From IMG/VR virus record IMGVR_UViG_3300048016_000009, positions 1-56,744 of that record: DNA of 56,744 bases; one strand, 5' to 3'. Below are positions 26,457 through 32,576 of this stretch, one piece after another (positions within the stretch are counted from its first letter, which is position 1; each line of letters opens with the position of its first letter). The notes under the pieces were generated by a model. The model had not been told where the DNA came from. It saw only the letters and a list, made by a program, of their open reading frames with translations, and did no database searches. Source of the DNA: a virus. A program made the position numbers and the translations under genes.

Positions 26457-26711
26457 TCACCACTTAACTTTATCGGCCCAGTATGCAGCCGACATTTTAC
26501 CCTTTGCAATGTTCTCAGCGTGTCGTGCCTTGAATGCTTCATTTCGTTTGCTACCATCAGGAGAGCCTTTGACACCCTGCTGTCCAAACCTAATAAGCTT
26601 TACAGTGTCACCATCCTTAGCCAACACAGCATGACTCTTTGTCGGATGATCTGGCGTTGCCTTTGGCTTGTTGTAGCCACTGAACTCTTCACTACCTCTT
26701 TTAATTGACAT
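26457..26711 (-). CDS. DUF6321-like small protein, 84 aa
   Basis: The pattern GYNKPKATPDHPTKSHAVLA.. with IRFGQQGVKGSP and KARHAENIAKGKMSAAYWAD is a widespread phage protein signature. GGAG is 8 bases before ATG 26711; the start overlaps the upstream gene by 11 bp. Function unknown, probably virion. Confidence 0.8.
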   Translation of the reverse strand: MSIKRGSEEFSGYNKPKATPDHPTKSHAVLAKDGDTVKLIRFGQQGVKGSPDGSKRNEAFKARHAENIAKGKMSAAYWADKVKW

Positions 26712-27012
26712 TGTTATATCTCCAACTATTGCGCCTATCGCGCCACCCATTAGTCTTCATCGCTTCTTCGACAGCATCTAACGGGAAGTAATACCCTGTG
26801 TGCTTCTCAACAGCAGTTCTTACATAGTAAACATCTGAATGAGGAACATGAACGTTATCGATGTTCCCTTTGAACAGACCTATATAGACCTTTGCTGACA
26901 TCGAATACGGTGGACTGTTAAACAACCCTTTATTCTCTACTTCTTCTTTCGTCAGCAACAAGTGCTTTTGATCTAACAAATAATCAATCACTGTAAGTCT
27001 GTTTTGTTTCAT
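26701..27012 (-). CDS. First left-arm gene, unknown, 103 aa
   Basis: A 103-residue soluble protein with no family I recognise. It has several Tyr/Asp-rich segments and ends in the basic GWRDRRNSWRYNNVN. It is the promoter-proximal gene of the left arm and follows a long structured leader. The ribosome site is weak. A regulatory role is possible given the position but nothing in the sequence shows it. Confidence 0.72.
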   Translation of the reverse strand: MKQNRLTVIDYLLDQKHLLLTKEEVENKGLFNSPPYSMSAKVYIGLFKGNIDNVHVPHSDVYYVRTAVEKHTGYYFPLDAVEEAMKTNGWRDRRNSWRYNNVN

Positions 27013-27295
27013 AGCTCTATATAGTCTTTGTAGACTGCCTACTATAGCGGTGTAGGCTAGTTACAAAGAAGTATATCACTAAGAGGTAACAAATGAAAGA
27101 AAACAAATTGTTTGCCAATATAGACAATACCTTCATAGTTTGTTTTGTATGACGGGCTTTATAGACTACATAGACTGTGTTTAATATTTGATGTTGTCTA
27201 TAATCGTTCTTCAACACAGAGTTATGTACCTTGTATCATCTATGCTCAATGCATCACGATACAGTCTACATAGCCCCAAGCCCCAATAGGTAGTA
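27013..27295 (-). ncRNA. Structured leader of the left arm
   Basis: No gene. On the minus transcript a long-range 13-bp stem pairs 27261-27273 with 27166-27178; its two imperfect pairs are G-U in minus-strand RNA but would be A-C in plus-strand RNA, which supports a minus transcript. Then come ATTGT/ACAAT (27124-27128 with 27108-27112), GTTAC/GTAAC (27086-27090 with 27060-27064), GCCTAC/GTAGGC with a 9-base loop (27052-27057 with 27037-27042) and AGTCT/AGACT with a 4-base loop (27032-27036 with 27023-27027). The train ends 10 bases before the first start codon. Confidence 0.5.
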
Positions 27296-27323
27296 GTTTT
27301 ACACCATCTAAAAATCTTGTCAA
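27296..27323 (-). promoter_or_regulatory. Candidate left-arm promoter
   Basis: Minus strand TTGACA (27323-27318), 16-base spacer, TAAAAC (27301-27296). The -35 is perfect and the -10 is weaker. It is the best candidate for driving the whole packaging/structural arm through the long leader. Confidence 0.42.
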
Positions 27324-27964
27324 GCGATATATTTGCAGAGTGTTGTTAAACAACAACAAAGGTAGTGCTATAGGTTTCATAGACAATGTTTTCATGGTCG
27401 ATTTTCGCAGCGGCATAGGCTGTGTTGTGGGAAAGGCTTTAATGGTCCTGTAGGGGGTAGTGGAGTGGTGGGGCTACCTAGCCCTTGGTTGAGATCGTTA
27501 ACGAGCTGTAGAGGCTGTGTAGGCCATGTGTGGACAGTATTGTGTATAGGGAGTGGTGTAAATTGTGTTGTGGTTAACAGGGTAAAATAGCCCTTCTGTG
27601 GTCTATGCTGTATACAACTAGCGCCCTACCCCCCACTGGCCCACGCACCCCCGCAGCCCTGAGCGCAGCCGCGCATATACATGCATAGGTATACATCGCA
27701 GCGCAGGATATACGGCACAGGCGCATACGTTTTAACCTACATGTGTAGATCTTCAATGAATTCAAAGACTTACATGCATGTAGAAACTGATTCAAAATCG
27801 GAAATCAATTTAATCGGGGACAGATTAGTGCCTGTTTTTTAAGCACATCGGGGGCTATCGAAGGGTCGGTATACAACACCACCCGCACAACCTGACCCGC
27901 CCGCATAATGCGAAGCCATCGACAACAAAGCCCCTTCACCGATTGTGGTTGAATATCCCCACAG
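27324..27964. other. Divergent regulatory region with palindromes
   Basis: About 640 bases with no convincing gene. It holds a perfect 15-base palindrome TGTTGTTAAACAACA (27341-27355) and a pair of 12-base near-palindromes, CTACATGTGTAG (27737-27748) and TACATGCATGTA (27771-27782), 34 bp apart centre to centre. There is a T/A-rich half and a C-rich stretch at 27620-27670. Composition differs from both arms. Candidate operators, and possibly the replication origin or packaging region; the sequence alone does not decide. Confidence 0.5.
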
Positions 27965-27994
27965 TTGACAAGGCCATTTAAAGGTCGGCATAAT
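27965..27994 (+). promoter_or_regulatory. Early promoter P1
   Basis: TTGACA (27965-27970), an 18-base spacer and CATAAT (27989-27994), followed by TGAGGCCA, a string shared with the next three promoters. It drives the first right-arm gene. Confidence 0.78.
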
Positions 27995-28000
27995 TGAGGC

Positions 28001-28037
28001 CATGACAACATCGTCATGCCAAACTTACCGTAGGTAA
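28001..28037 (+). promoter_or_regulatory. P1 leader: 5' hairpin plus SD hairpin
   Basis: A CATGAC/GTCATG stem with a 6-base loop (28001-28018) sits at the predicted 5' end. TTACC-GTA-GGTAA (28025-28037) places the ribosome site GGTAA in a 5-bp, three-base-loop hairpin ending three bases before ATG 28041. Confidence 0.7.
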
Positions 28038-28040
28038 ACA

Positions 28041-28232
28041 ATGCAAAACATCATGCTCAAAAACGTCAAGCCCGGTGACTTCGTCAAACGAAAAGCCGAT
28101 GCCAACACTGTATACATCAAAGGTGCATATGACAGGACGACGAAGTCGTTTGAGTTGATCGACACTGACGACATCAATCGAGTTGTCTACATCAAGGCAA
28201 CCAAGCCTGTGTATATAGGCTTCACGTATTGA
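28041..28232 (+). CDS. Conserved small early protein, 63 aa
   Basis: The MLKNVKPGDFVKRKADANTV pattern and the C-terminal VYIGFTY are typical of a small phage protein with a short beta-barrel look (SH3-like), found in many phages with no known role. First gene of the right arm, transcribed from its own promoter, so probably made immediately after infection. Start 28041 is set by the GGTAA box; a second ATG at 28053 is in frame. Confidence 0.8.
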   Translation: MQNIMLKNVKPGDFVKRKADANTVYIKGAYDRTTKSFELIDTDDINRVVYIKATKPVYIGFTY

Positions 28233-28248
28233 GGCAGAGCCTTGAAAG

Positions 28249-28287
28249 ACCCTTCGCTTGACAGGGTTTTTCGAAGGTCTGTATAAT
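28249..28287 (+). promoter_or_regulatory. Terminator/promoter fusion with P2
   Basis: ACCC (28249-28252) pairs with GGGT (28264-28267) followed by TTTTC, a short intrinsic terminator for the upstream gene. The -35 TTGACA (28258-28263) of the next promoter lies in its loop; an 18-base spacer and TATAAT (28282-28287) complete it. Confidence 0.7.
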
Positions 28288-28296
28288 TGAGGCCAT

Positions 28297-28330
28297 GCAG
28301 CGATTTTGCTGCGTCACTTACCGAAGGTAA
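28297..28330 (+). promoter_or_regulatory. P2 leader: 5' hairpin plus SD hairpin
   Basis: GCAGC/GCTGC stem with a 6-base loop (28297-28312) at the predicted 5' end, then TTACC-GAA-GGTAA (28318-28330) containing the ribosome site, five bases before ATG 28336. Confidence 0.7.
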
Positions 28331-28335
28331 ACAAA

Positions 28336-28560
28336 ATGTATTTGATCATTTCCCTCACATCACTCGCTATTGCTTTGTACATGATGCAAGACGAAATCGC
28401 TTTGTTGCTTAAGCAAGCCTTTGGTTTTTGTGTTAACGGCGATGGCTTTGCCAAAAAGCACTACACCTTCACTCGCAGCGAAGCTTTGACATGGGTAGCA
28501 TGCTATGACAATGCAACCATTACACAACGTGGCAACTTCGTTGCTTCGAAGACAGCTTAA
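28336..28560 (+). CDS. Small early membrane protein, 74 aa
   Basis: The N-terminus MYLIISLTSLAIALYMM is a likely transmembrane helix or uncleaved signal, followed by a short soluble part with two cysteines. Start 28336 is set by the conserved leader; codons upstream in frame lie within the leader hairpins and are rejected. Expressed from its own early promoter. A membrane-acting takeover or exclusion protein is possible. The stop codon overlaps the next terminator. Confidence 0.75.
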   Translation: MYLIISLTSLAIALYMMQDEIALLLKQAFGFCVNGDGFAKKHYTFTRSEALTWVACYDNATITQRGNFVASKTA

Positions 28561-28599
28561 ACCCCTACACTTGACAGGGTTTTTCGAAGTCGATATAAT
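28559..28599 (+). promoter_or_regulatory. Terminator/promoter fusion with consensus P3
   Basis: AAACCC (28559-28564, overlapping the stop codon) pairs with GGGTTT (28577-28582) followed by TT. The loop holds TTGACA (28571-28576). With a 17-base spacer and TATAAT (28594-28599), P3 is a perfect sigma70 consensus. Confidence 0.8.
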
Positions 28600-28607
28600 T
28601 GAGGCCA

Positions 28608-28643
28608 GACAGCGATGATGCTGTCGTCACTTACCAAAGGTAA
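28608..28643 (+). promoter_or_regulatory. P3 leader: 5' hairpin plus SD hairpin
   Basis: GACAGC/GCTGTC, 6 bp with a 6-base loop (28608-28625), then TTACC-AAA-GGTAA (28631-28643), four bases before ATG 28648. Same layout as the P1 and P2 leaders with compensatory sequence changes in the first stem. Confidence 0.72.
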
Positions 28644-28647
28644 ACAA

Positions 28648-29382
28648 ATGAAAAAAGTCACTGGATACGTAGTATACGAAGGCCCATCACTCATCGATGG
28701 TTCACCGATTGTTGCCATCGCATTGACGAAGTCATCAAATGCGAAAACGGCTGACATGATACAGACCTACATCATCCGTGCTGATATGGACCCCCGTGAT
28801 GCATCCAAGACTGGTGCTGACGTTGCAATTTGTGGCACATGTCCTCACCGTGGCACTGCTACCAATGACCCAAAAGCGAAGCTTGCCAAAAACCGTTCAT
28901 GCTATGTTGTCATTGGTCAAGGGCCAGTGATTGTGTACAAAGGTTTTGTCGCTGGAAAATACCCTAAAGCTGAAAACTTAGCCGCTGTAGGTAAGGGCCG
29001 CATGGTTAGAATCGGCACCTACGGTGACGGTGCCGCTGTCCCTTCGTCAGTCTGGAATGAGTTGATCAGCGAGGCTGAGGGCCACACTGGTTACAGTCAC
29101 CAAGTCAACACCGAAGGTGCTTCATTTGATGCATCACTCTACATGGAATCGGTTGAGTCTGTTGCTTCAGCTTCGCTGTCTTGGAGTCTTGGTCGCCGTA
29201 CATTCCGTATCGTTGCCAATGTGAATGATGTTATCCGTGGTAGCGAAATTGTGTGCCCTGCTACAGCCGAAGGTGGTGCGAAGACAACATGTGAGAAGTG
29301 TGGCCTGTGTGCTGGTAGCAGCGTGAAGGCTAAGTCAATCGCTGTTGTGGCACACGGCTCAGGTGCTAAGTATGTGATGTAA
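28648..29382 (+). CDS. Conserved early protein with Cys motifs, 244 aa
   Basis: A widespread phage protein (DUF7227-like). Visible marks are GYVVYEGPSLIDGSPIVAIA, the motif ICGTCPHRG with two cysteines, NRSCYV, and a C-terminal CPATAEGG..TTCEKCGLCAG cluster that could bind zinc. The function is not known. It has the strongest promoter in the genome and a dedicated terminator, so the product is probably abundant early after infection. Start chosen at 28648 from the conserved GGTAA leader. Confidence 0.85.
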   Translation: MKKVTGYVVYEGPSLIDGSPIVAIALTKSSNAKTADMIQTYIIRADMDPRDASKTGADVAICGTCPHRGTATNDPKAKLAKNRSCYVVIGQGPVIVYKGFVAGKYPKAENLAAVGKGRMVRIGTYGDGAAVPSSVWNELISEAEGHTGYSHQVNTEGASFDASLYMESVESVASASLSWSLGRRTFRIVANVNDVIRGSEIVCPATAEGGAKTTCEKCGLCAGSSVKAKSIAVVAHGSGAKYVM

Positions 29383-29388
29383 GACAAG

Positions 29389-29410
29389 CTTCCCCTTCGG
29401 GGGAGGTTTT
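29389..29410 (+). terminator. Intrinsic terminator with TTCG loop
   Basis: CTTCCCC/GGGGAGG stem (one G-U pair) with a TTCG tetraloop, followed by TTTT. It closes the 244-residue gene's transcript 16 bases before P4. Confidence 0.85.
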
Positions 29411-29425
29411 GCAAAGACCCTTCGC

Positions 29426-29455
29426 TTGACAAGGTTTTTGCAAAGCCTTTATAAT
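29426..29455 (+). promoter_or_regulatory. Early promoter P4
   Basis: TTGACA (29426-29431), 18-base spacer, TATAAT (29450-29455), then TGAGGCCAT as at the other early promoters. A direct repeat TTTTGCAAAG lies on both sides of the -35. It drives the long structured leader and the next operon. Confidence 0.85.
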
Positions 29456-29461
29456 TGAGGC

Positions 29462-29772
29462 CATCGGTGCATCGCCACCAACAAATTGTTCTTTAAAAAA
29501 CCAACGTGGTGTCAGTATGGATGTGTCATGTACTACAAAGCATGACATGCCCTGAAATAGGCCAGCGTAATTGTAGATACGTAACGTTCTACACTGCTCA
29601 TAGCACATGAGGATGATAATGTGCATAGGAAACACATCATGGCATCGGGGTCGGTGCAGATAATGATGTGGCTTTCATAAGCTTTGTGACACAGGATATG
29701 ACGTTAGCTGAGTATCGGACAACGACATTGTGTCACAGGGTTTATATCAAGCCTCTCCTGAAAGGAAACAAA
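29462..29772 (+). ncRNA. Hairpin-train leader with boxA-like element
   Basis: There is no gene in ~310 bases. In order: GGTG/CACC (29466-29479); a boxA-like TGTTCTTTAAAAA (29487-29499); TGTCATG/CATGACA, 10-base loop (29524-29547); TGTAGA/TCTACA, 10-base loop (29572-29593); GCACAT/ATGTGC, 10-base loop (29603-29624). Next is a compound hairpin of CACATCAT/ATGATGTG (29633-29670) enclosing GCATCG/CGGTGC with a GGGT loop. Then TGTGACACA/TGTGTCACA (29685-29737), and TCCT-GAA-AGGA over the ribosome site (29756-29766). All outer stems are perfect. Candidate antiterminator or functional RNA. Confidence 0.65.
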
Positions 29773-29988
29773 ATGCTTAATGTGATGGACAATCTATGCT
29801 TTGAACAGTATGCATATGATGTAGCTAAACAGGCTTCACCACTTGCTCAAATTGAATACTTCAACGGTACACTGTACGTCACTGGATGCACTGCCCGTGA
29901 AGCATCGAAGATGCAGACAGCGTTTGAATGTAGCGGTGTTGGTGTTGTCGTGACACCGGGCACTGAGTACAGCTTCGACTTCGTTTAA
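29773..29988 (+). CDS. Small early protein, 71 aa
   Basis: An alpha/beta protein with no family I recognise; TGCTAREASKMQTAF.. and a beta C-terminus suggest a small two-layer fold. The next gene's product has a similar length and pattern (..YDTMAQAVAMRQAF..), so the two may be distant paralogues. Start 29773 is set by AAAGGAAAC in a small hairpin. First gene behind the long leader RNA. Confidence 0.78.
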   Translation: MLNVMDNLCFEQYAYDVAKQASPLAQIEYFNGTLYVTGCTAREASKMQTAFECSGVGVVVTPGTEYSFDFV

Positions 29989-29989
29989 T

Positions 29990-30004
29990 TTTTCCATAGG
30001 AAAA
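29990..30004 (+). promoter_or_regulatory. SD hairpin before the next gene
   Basis: TTTTCC-ATA-GGAAAA, a 6-bp stem with a three-base loop, contains the ribosome site and ends six bases before ATG 30011. It starts two bases after the upstream stop. Same design as the P1-P3 leaders. Confidence 0.6.
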
Positions 30005-30010
30005 CACACA

Positions 30011-30226
30011 ATGTATACAACCCGTAGAGGCGGCTTTGACCGTGAAGATGCACGTTTGCACTATGAGCAATTACAGCGTGACAGATACGTTCTCACCCTT
30101 ACCACCAGCAAAGGCGAGACAGCGATACTCACATACGACACAATGGCACAGGCTGTAGCGATGCGTCAAGCATTCATGAACACTGGCGATTATTGTGATG
30201 CAACTGTGAAGGATAAACTATGCTAA
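30011..30226 (+). CDS. Small early protein, 71 aa
   Basis: Basic N-terminus (MYTTRRGGFDREDARLHYEQ) followed by strands and a helix (DTMAQAVAMRQAFMNTGDY) that aligns by eye with the helix of the preceding protein. Unknown function. Overlaps the next gene by 7 bp. Confidence 0.78.
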   Translation: MYTTRRGGFDREDARLHYEQLQRDRYVLTLTTSKGETAILTYDTMAQAVAMRQAFMNTGDYCDATVKDKLC

Positions 30227-30609
30227 AAGTATATGTATACTTTAATCTGCACCGTAAATGCTTCAGCATCAAAGCGCTTGAGGGTAAAGACAAGGGCCGT
30301 GTCGTGGCACACAGTGACAAGGTGTTGATCTATGATGGCACGTTCAAGGTGTCAGAGGCAGGCCGTCAACGTGTCCTTCGTGAACGTAAAAAGAATGTAC
30401 ATGCTGGTGTTGTCGGTCAATGGGTCGGTAGCCTTGACGATGAGTTGACAATTGAGCGCATCGTTTACAACGGTACACCTGTGACATACAACCCATACAA
30501 GTATGACAGTTTCGTTCACTTGTACGGTATGCATCCAATTGAGACAGGCCGCTTAGTGGCACTGACTGTTAGCGAAAACAAACGTTCTCACATCAACGTC
30601 TGGAATTGA
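30220..30609 (+). CDS. Conserved phage protein, 129 aa
   Basis: MLKVYVYFNLHRKCFSIKAL and the segment AGRQRVLRERKKNVHAGVVG are a pattern found in many phages of Gram-negative hosts. Positively charged centre. Function unknown. Coupled to the previous gene by overlap. Confidence 0.82.
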   Translation: MLKVYVYFNLHRKCFSIKALEGKDKGRVVAHSDKVLIYDGTFKVSEAGRQRVLRERKKNVHAGVVGQWVGSLDDELTIERIVYNGTPVTYNPYKYDSFVHLYGMHPIETGRLVALTVSENKRSHINVWN

Positions 30610-30618
30610 CAGCGCTTT

Positions 30619-30690
30619 GTAACGTTATTGCACCACAGTAGCGTTACTGACTCGCTGTTGAGTCGTCGGACTAGCATCCTCCTAAAAGGA
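30619..30690 (+). promoter_or_regulatory. Hairpins ahead of the WYL_2-like gene
   Basis: Three small inverted repeats lie in the 86-base gap: GTAACG/CGTTAC (30619-30647), GACTC/GAGTC with a 6-base loop (30649-30664), and TCCT-AAA-AGGA over the ribosome site (30680-30690), five bases before ATG 30696. No clear promoter. Possibly a processing or translational control site. Confidence 0.45.
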
Positions 30691-30695
30691 AACAT

Positions 30696-30962
30696 ATGAA
30701 AATCTCAGACTTCATCGCCAAATCAAATGGCAAGTTCATCACCGTGTCCTTCATCAAGAAAGATGGCACAGCCCGTACACTGAACGGTCGTATCGGTGTG
30801 ACAAAACACTTGAAGGGTGGTGTTAGCACAGTCAACACAGACAAATATCTGGTGGTGTATGACACAGTCAACACAGGCTACCGATGTGTCAACAAAGACA
30901 CCATCGTGTCAGTGACATGCGAAGGCTTGACCATCCACAACAATGCAATGGTGACAGCATGA
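30696..30962 (+). CDS. WYL_2 / Sm-like SH3-barrel protein, 88 aa
   Basis: The sequence KFITVSFIKKDGTARTLNGR.., GVTKHLKGGVST and KYLVVYDTVNTGYRCVNKDT matches the small phage family related to the WYL_2 (DUF2693) Sm-like SH3 beta-barrel. Such folds bind nucleic acid, but the phage members are uncharacterised. The stop overlaps the next start (ATGA). Confidence 0.82.
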   Translation: MKISDFIAKSNGKFITVSFIKKDGTARTLNGRIGVTKHLKGGVSTVNTDKYLVVYDTVNTGYRCVNKDTIVSVTCEGLTIHNNAMVTA

Positions 30963-31102
30963 CACTCGACAAATTCAATGAGGCACACGTTGAAGCACTT
31001 GAAGAGTTATGTAACAGGGCGTTGCTTGCTTTAGATGAAGACTACTTCCCACAACTTCGCCAAGACTTGCGTGATATTCTAGGCATCACAGAGGACAATT
31101 AA
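30959..31102 (+). CDS. Short helical protein, 47 aa
   Basis: A short acidic helical protein (MTLDKFNEAHVEALEELCN..). Start 30959 overlaps the previous stop as ATGA. Stop precedes the next start by one base. Function unknown. Confidence 0.65.
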   Translation: MTLDKFNEAHVEALEELCNRALLALDEDYFPQLRQDLRDILGITEDN

Positions 31103-31103
31103 C

Positions 31104-31382
31104 ATGAGCAAAACATTCACCATCACCGTTTACTCAGATGTCGGTCACGCTTGGGGAAAAGTCAGGAAAGATGTGCTAGTCAACCTTGGCATTGCCGACA
31201 AGATTACCCGCTACAGCTATGCCCGTGGCGAGTATGCCTACCTCGAAGAAGACTGTGACCTGACCACCCTATGCATGGCACTGAACGAACGAGATACCCG
31301 TGTCAAGTTTGTTGAGAAACGTAGCAACAAAGACAGCCGTATCCGTAGCTATGAAAGGTATGAACATGGACAATTTCAGTAA
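31104..31382 (+). CDS. Conserved phage protein, 92 aa
   Basis: TVYSDVGHAWGKVRKDVLVN.. with YARGEYAYLEEDCDL is a recurring phage protein of unknown function, often in early regions. Basic C-terminal tail. Confidence 0.82.
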   Translation: MSKTFTITVYSDVGHAWGKVRKDVLVNLGIADKITRYSYARGEYAYLEEDCDLTTLCMALNERDTRVKFVEKRSNKDSRIRSYERYEHGQFQ

Positions 31383-31560
31383 GCAGATGGAAGCGTACAG
31401 CATCGCTCTGTACTTGAAAGGCTTTGGATACAAGGCAAAGGTTGATACCAATACTCTTGTGTGTTACGTTCAAGACCCTGTACTTGACACATTCGTTGTG
31501 TTGGCTGTGCCAACGATGGAACGTGCTCGTGACTTCATTGATGTGAGGACACGACAATGA
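31366..31560 (+). CDS. Small protein, 64 aa
   Basis: Start 31366 was chosen for GAAAGG seven bases upstream; overlaps the previous gene by 17 bp. An N-terminal helix is followed by a hydrophobic strand pattern (VCYVQDPVLDTFVVLAVP). Unknown. Confidence 0.68.
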   Translation: MDNFSKQMEAYSIALYLKGFGYKAKVDTNTLVCYVQDPVLDTFVVLAVPTMERARDFIDVRTRQ

Positions 31561-31652
31561 CATGGCCCTTCCCTACCTTCCCTAACCCACTCGACAGCGG
31601 ACATAAGCGTCCGCCGTTCAACCCCAATAACCATGAGGATGCACCGTTATGA
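31557..31652 (+). CDS. Proline-rich microprotein, 31 aa
   Basis: MTWPFPTFPNPLDSGHKRPP.. is encoded by a 32-codon frame with ATGA overlaps at both ends and GAGGA seven bases before its start. The overlap pattern continues that of its neighbours, so I judge it real. Proline and aromatic rich; function unknown. Confidence 0.55.
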   Translation: MTWPFPTFPNPLDSGHKRPPFNPNNHEDAPL

Positions 31653-32002
31653 AAAAGAAACAACCCACCGTTGCAGATGTGTTGCACTACGCCGCTGACA
31701 AATGCCTGCTTTCCCATTCACGATATGGTGAGGGATATGGCAAGGAAAAGTTCTCATGCTGTGCTGTTGACGAGGCCATCTACAAGATGACAGGTAGTCA
31801 ATACACTGGTGAATCAGCATTGCTTCGCCGCCGTGTCATATCCGGTTTGCAAGCTATGGGCTGTAGCACAGGTAGCTCAACCCTGTTCAGGAAGCATGGT
31901 GATATTCCCGACAACTACCAAGCCATCAACCACACTATCCAAGGTATGCGTTACATGTGGCTCAAGTGGGCAGCATTGATGGCAGAGGAACAAGGCGTAT
32001 GA
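31649..32002 (+). CDS. Hypothetical protein, 117 aa
   Basis: A soluble mixed protein with two adjacent cysteines (KFSCCAVDEAIY) and a tryptophan-containing helical C-terminus. It has TVADVLHYAADKCLL at the start. No family recognised. Linked by ATGA overlaps to microgenes on both sides. Confidence 0.75.
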   Translation: MKKKQPTVADVLHYAADKCLLSHSRYGEGYGKEKFSCCAVDEAIYKMTGSQYTGESALLRRRVISGLQAMGCSTGSSTLFRKHGDIPDNYQAINHTIQGMRYMWLKWAALMAEEQGV

Positions 32003-32109
32003 CAATGCTCAAACACATCCCCGTTGCTGTGTTTTGCCTCGCTTTGTTGTTCTCTACAGCATCATGCGAAGACAACACTACCCCATCACCAACAAAGGTA
32101 CAGACATGA
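31999..32109 (+). CDS. Lipoprotein microgene, 36 aa
   Basis: The frame encodes MTMLKHIPVAVFCLALLFST followed by ASC and a 13-residue polar tail. This is a short basic n-region, an 11-14 residue hydrophobic core and a lipobox with cysteine 23. The mature peptide would be only 14 residues. It overlaps the upstream stop (ATGA) and the next start (ATGA). Tiny phage lipoproteins such as T5 Llp block receptors, so superinfection exclusion is a reasonable idea, not shown. Confidence 0.62.
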   Translation: MTMLKHIPVAVFCLALLFSTASCEDNTTPSPTKVQT

Positions 32110-32195
32110 CCAATCGTGAACGGCTTAGCCGCATCATCTTTCTTCTGGCACTCATTACAGTGCTATTGCTTGACATGTTTTACTGGAGGCCGTAA
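32106..32195 (+). CDS. Single-span membrane microprotein, 29 aa
   Basis: A 30-codon frame with a basic start (MTNRERLSR) and one hydrophobic helix (IIFLLALITVLLLDMFYW). It overlaps the lipoprotein microgene and the next gene. Follows directly behind the lipoprotein, so the two may act together in the envelope. Confidence 0.58.
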   Translation: MTNRERLSRIIFLLALITVLLLDMFYWRP

Positions 32196-32398
32196 TGACT
32201 GACGAAACAATCAAAGAAACCCGTAGCCGTGGTCGCCCTGCTTATGCTGAGAAAGCACCACGTGAACTGCGTGATGACTTCGCCCTTGAGATAATGAAGG
32301 GTGTGCTTGCAAGCGGTGTGACAGTTGAAGACCCTGCCGCCCTGTCCCGCCATTGCTACAAGATTGCTGATGCACTATGTAAGGTGCGTGGTGAGTGA
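32195..32398 (+). CDS. Hypothetical protein, 67 aa
   Basis: Charged helical protein with a basic N-terminal segment (KETRSRGRPAYAEKAPRELR). ATG shares one base with the previous stop (TAATG). The RGRPAY string recalls an AT-hook, but a single copy is weak evidence. Unknown. Confidence 0.7.
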   Translation: MTDETIKETRSRGRPAYAEKAPRELRDDFALEIMKGVLASGVTVEDPAALSRHCYKIADALCKVRGE

Positions 32399-32576
32399 GT
32401 TGCAGGACAACGCCTACATGCTTGGTAAGGCACACGGTATGAGAGGACAAAGCAACCATGCTGACATCTTCTCACCCATTGGTTGTCATGAGTACAACCG
32501 ATACAACAAAGGCTATGCTGACGGCGTAGCTTCAACACAGAAAGACATTGAATATGATCAGCGAAATAGACATTGA
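32391..32576 (+). CDS. Ribosome-modulation-factor-like protein, 61 aa
   Basis: With a GTG start at 32391 the protein reads VSELQDNAYMLGKAHGMRGQ and later YNRYNKGYADGVAST. The G-x-x-x-G..P..W/Y-x-x-G-Y layout resembles small RMF-type phage proteins. RMF inactivates ribosomes in bacteria; a ribosome-binding role is only suggested. ATG 32418 is an alternative. Confidence 0.6.
   Translation: MSELQDNAYMLGKAHGMRGQSNHADIFSPIGCHEYNRYNKGYADGVASTQKDIEYDQRNRH

Noticed and set aside
27574-27795. Minus-strand frame of 73 codons in the divergent region
   Set aside because: Cysteine/arginine/alanine-rich sequence without ribosome site, over palindromes and a C-rich tract; not protein-like.
27805-28041. 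Minus-strand frame of 78 codons over P1
   Set aside because: It covers the promoter and leader of the first right-arm gene and has no family resemblance.
29366-29635. Minus-strand frame over the hairpin-train leader
   Set aside because: Weak start, antisense to strong promoter P4; the inverted repeats explain the sequence better.
30606-30634. Promoter starting with TTGACA at 30606
   Set aside because: The -35 match is not followed by any -10-like hexamer at 16-18 bases.
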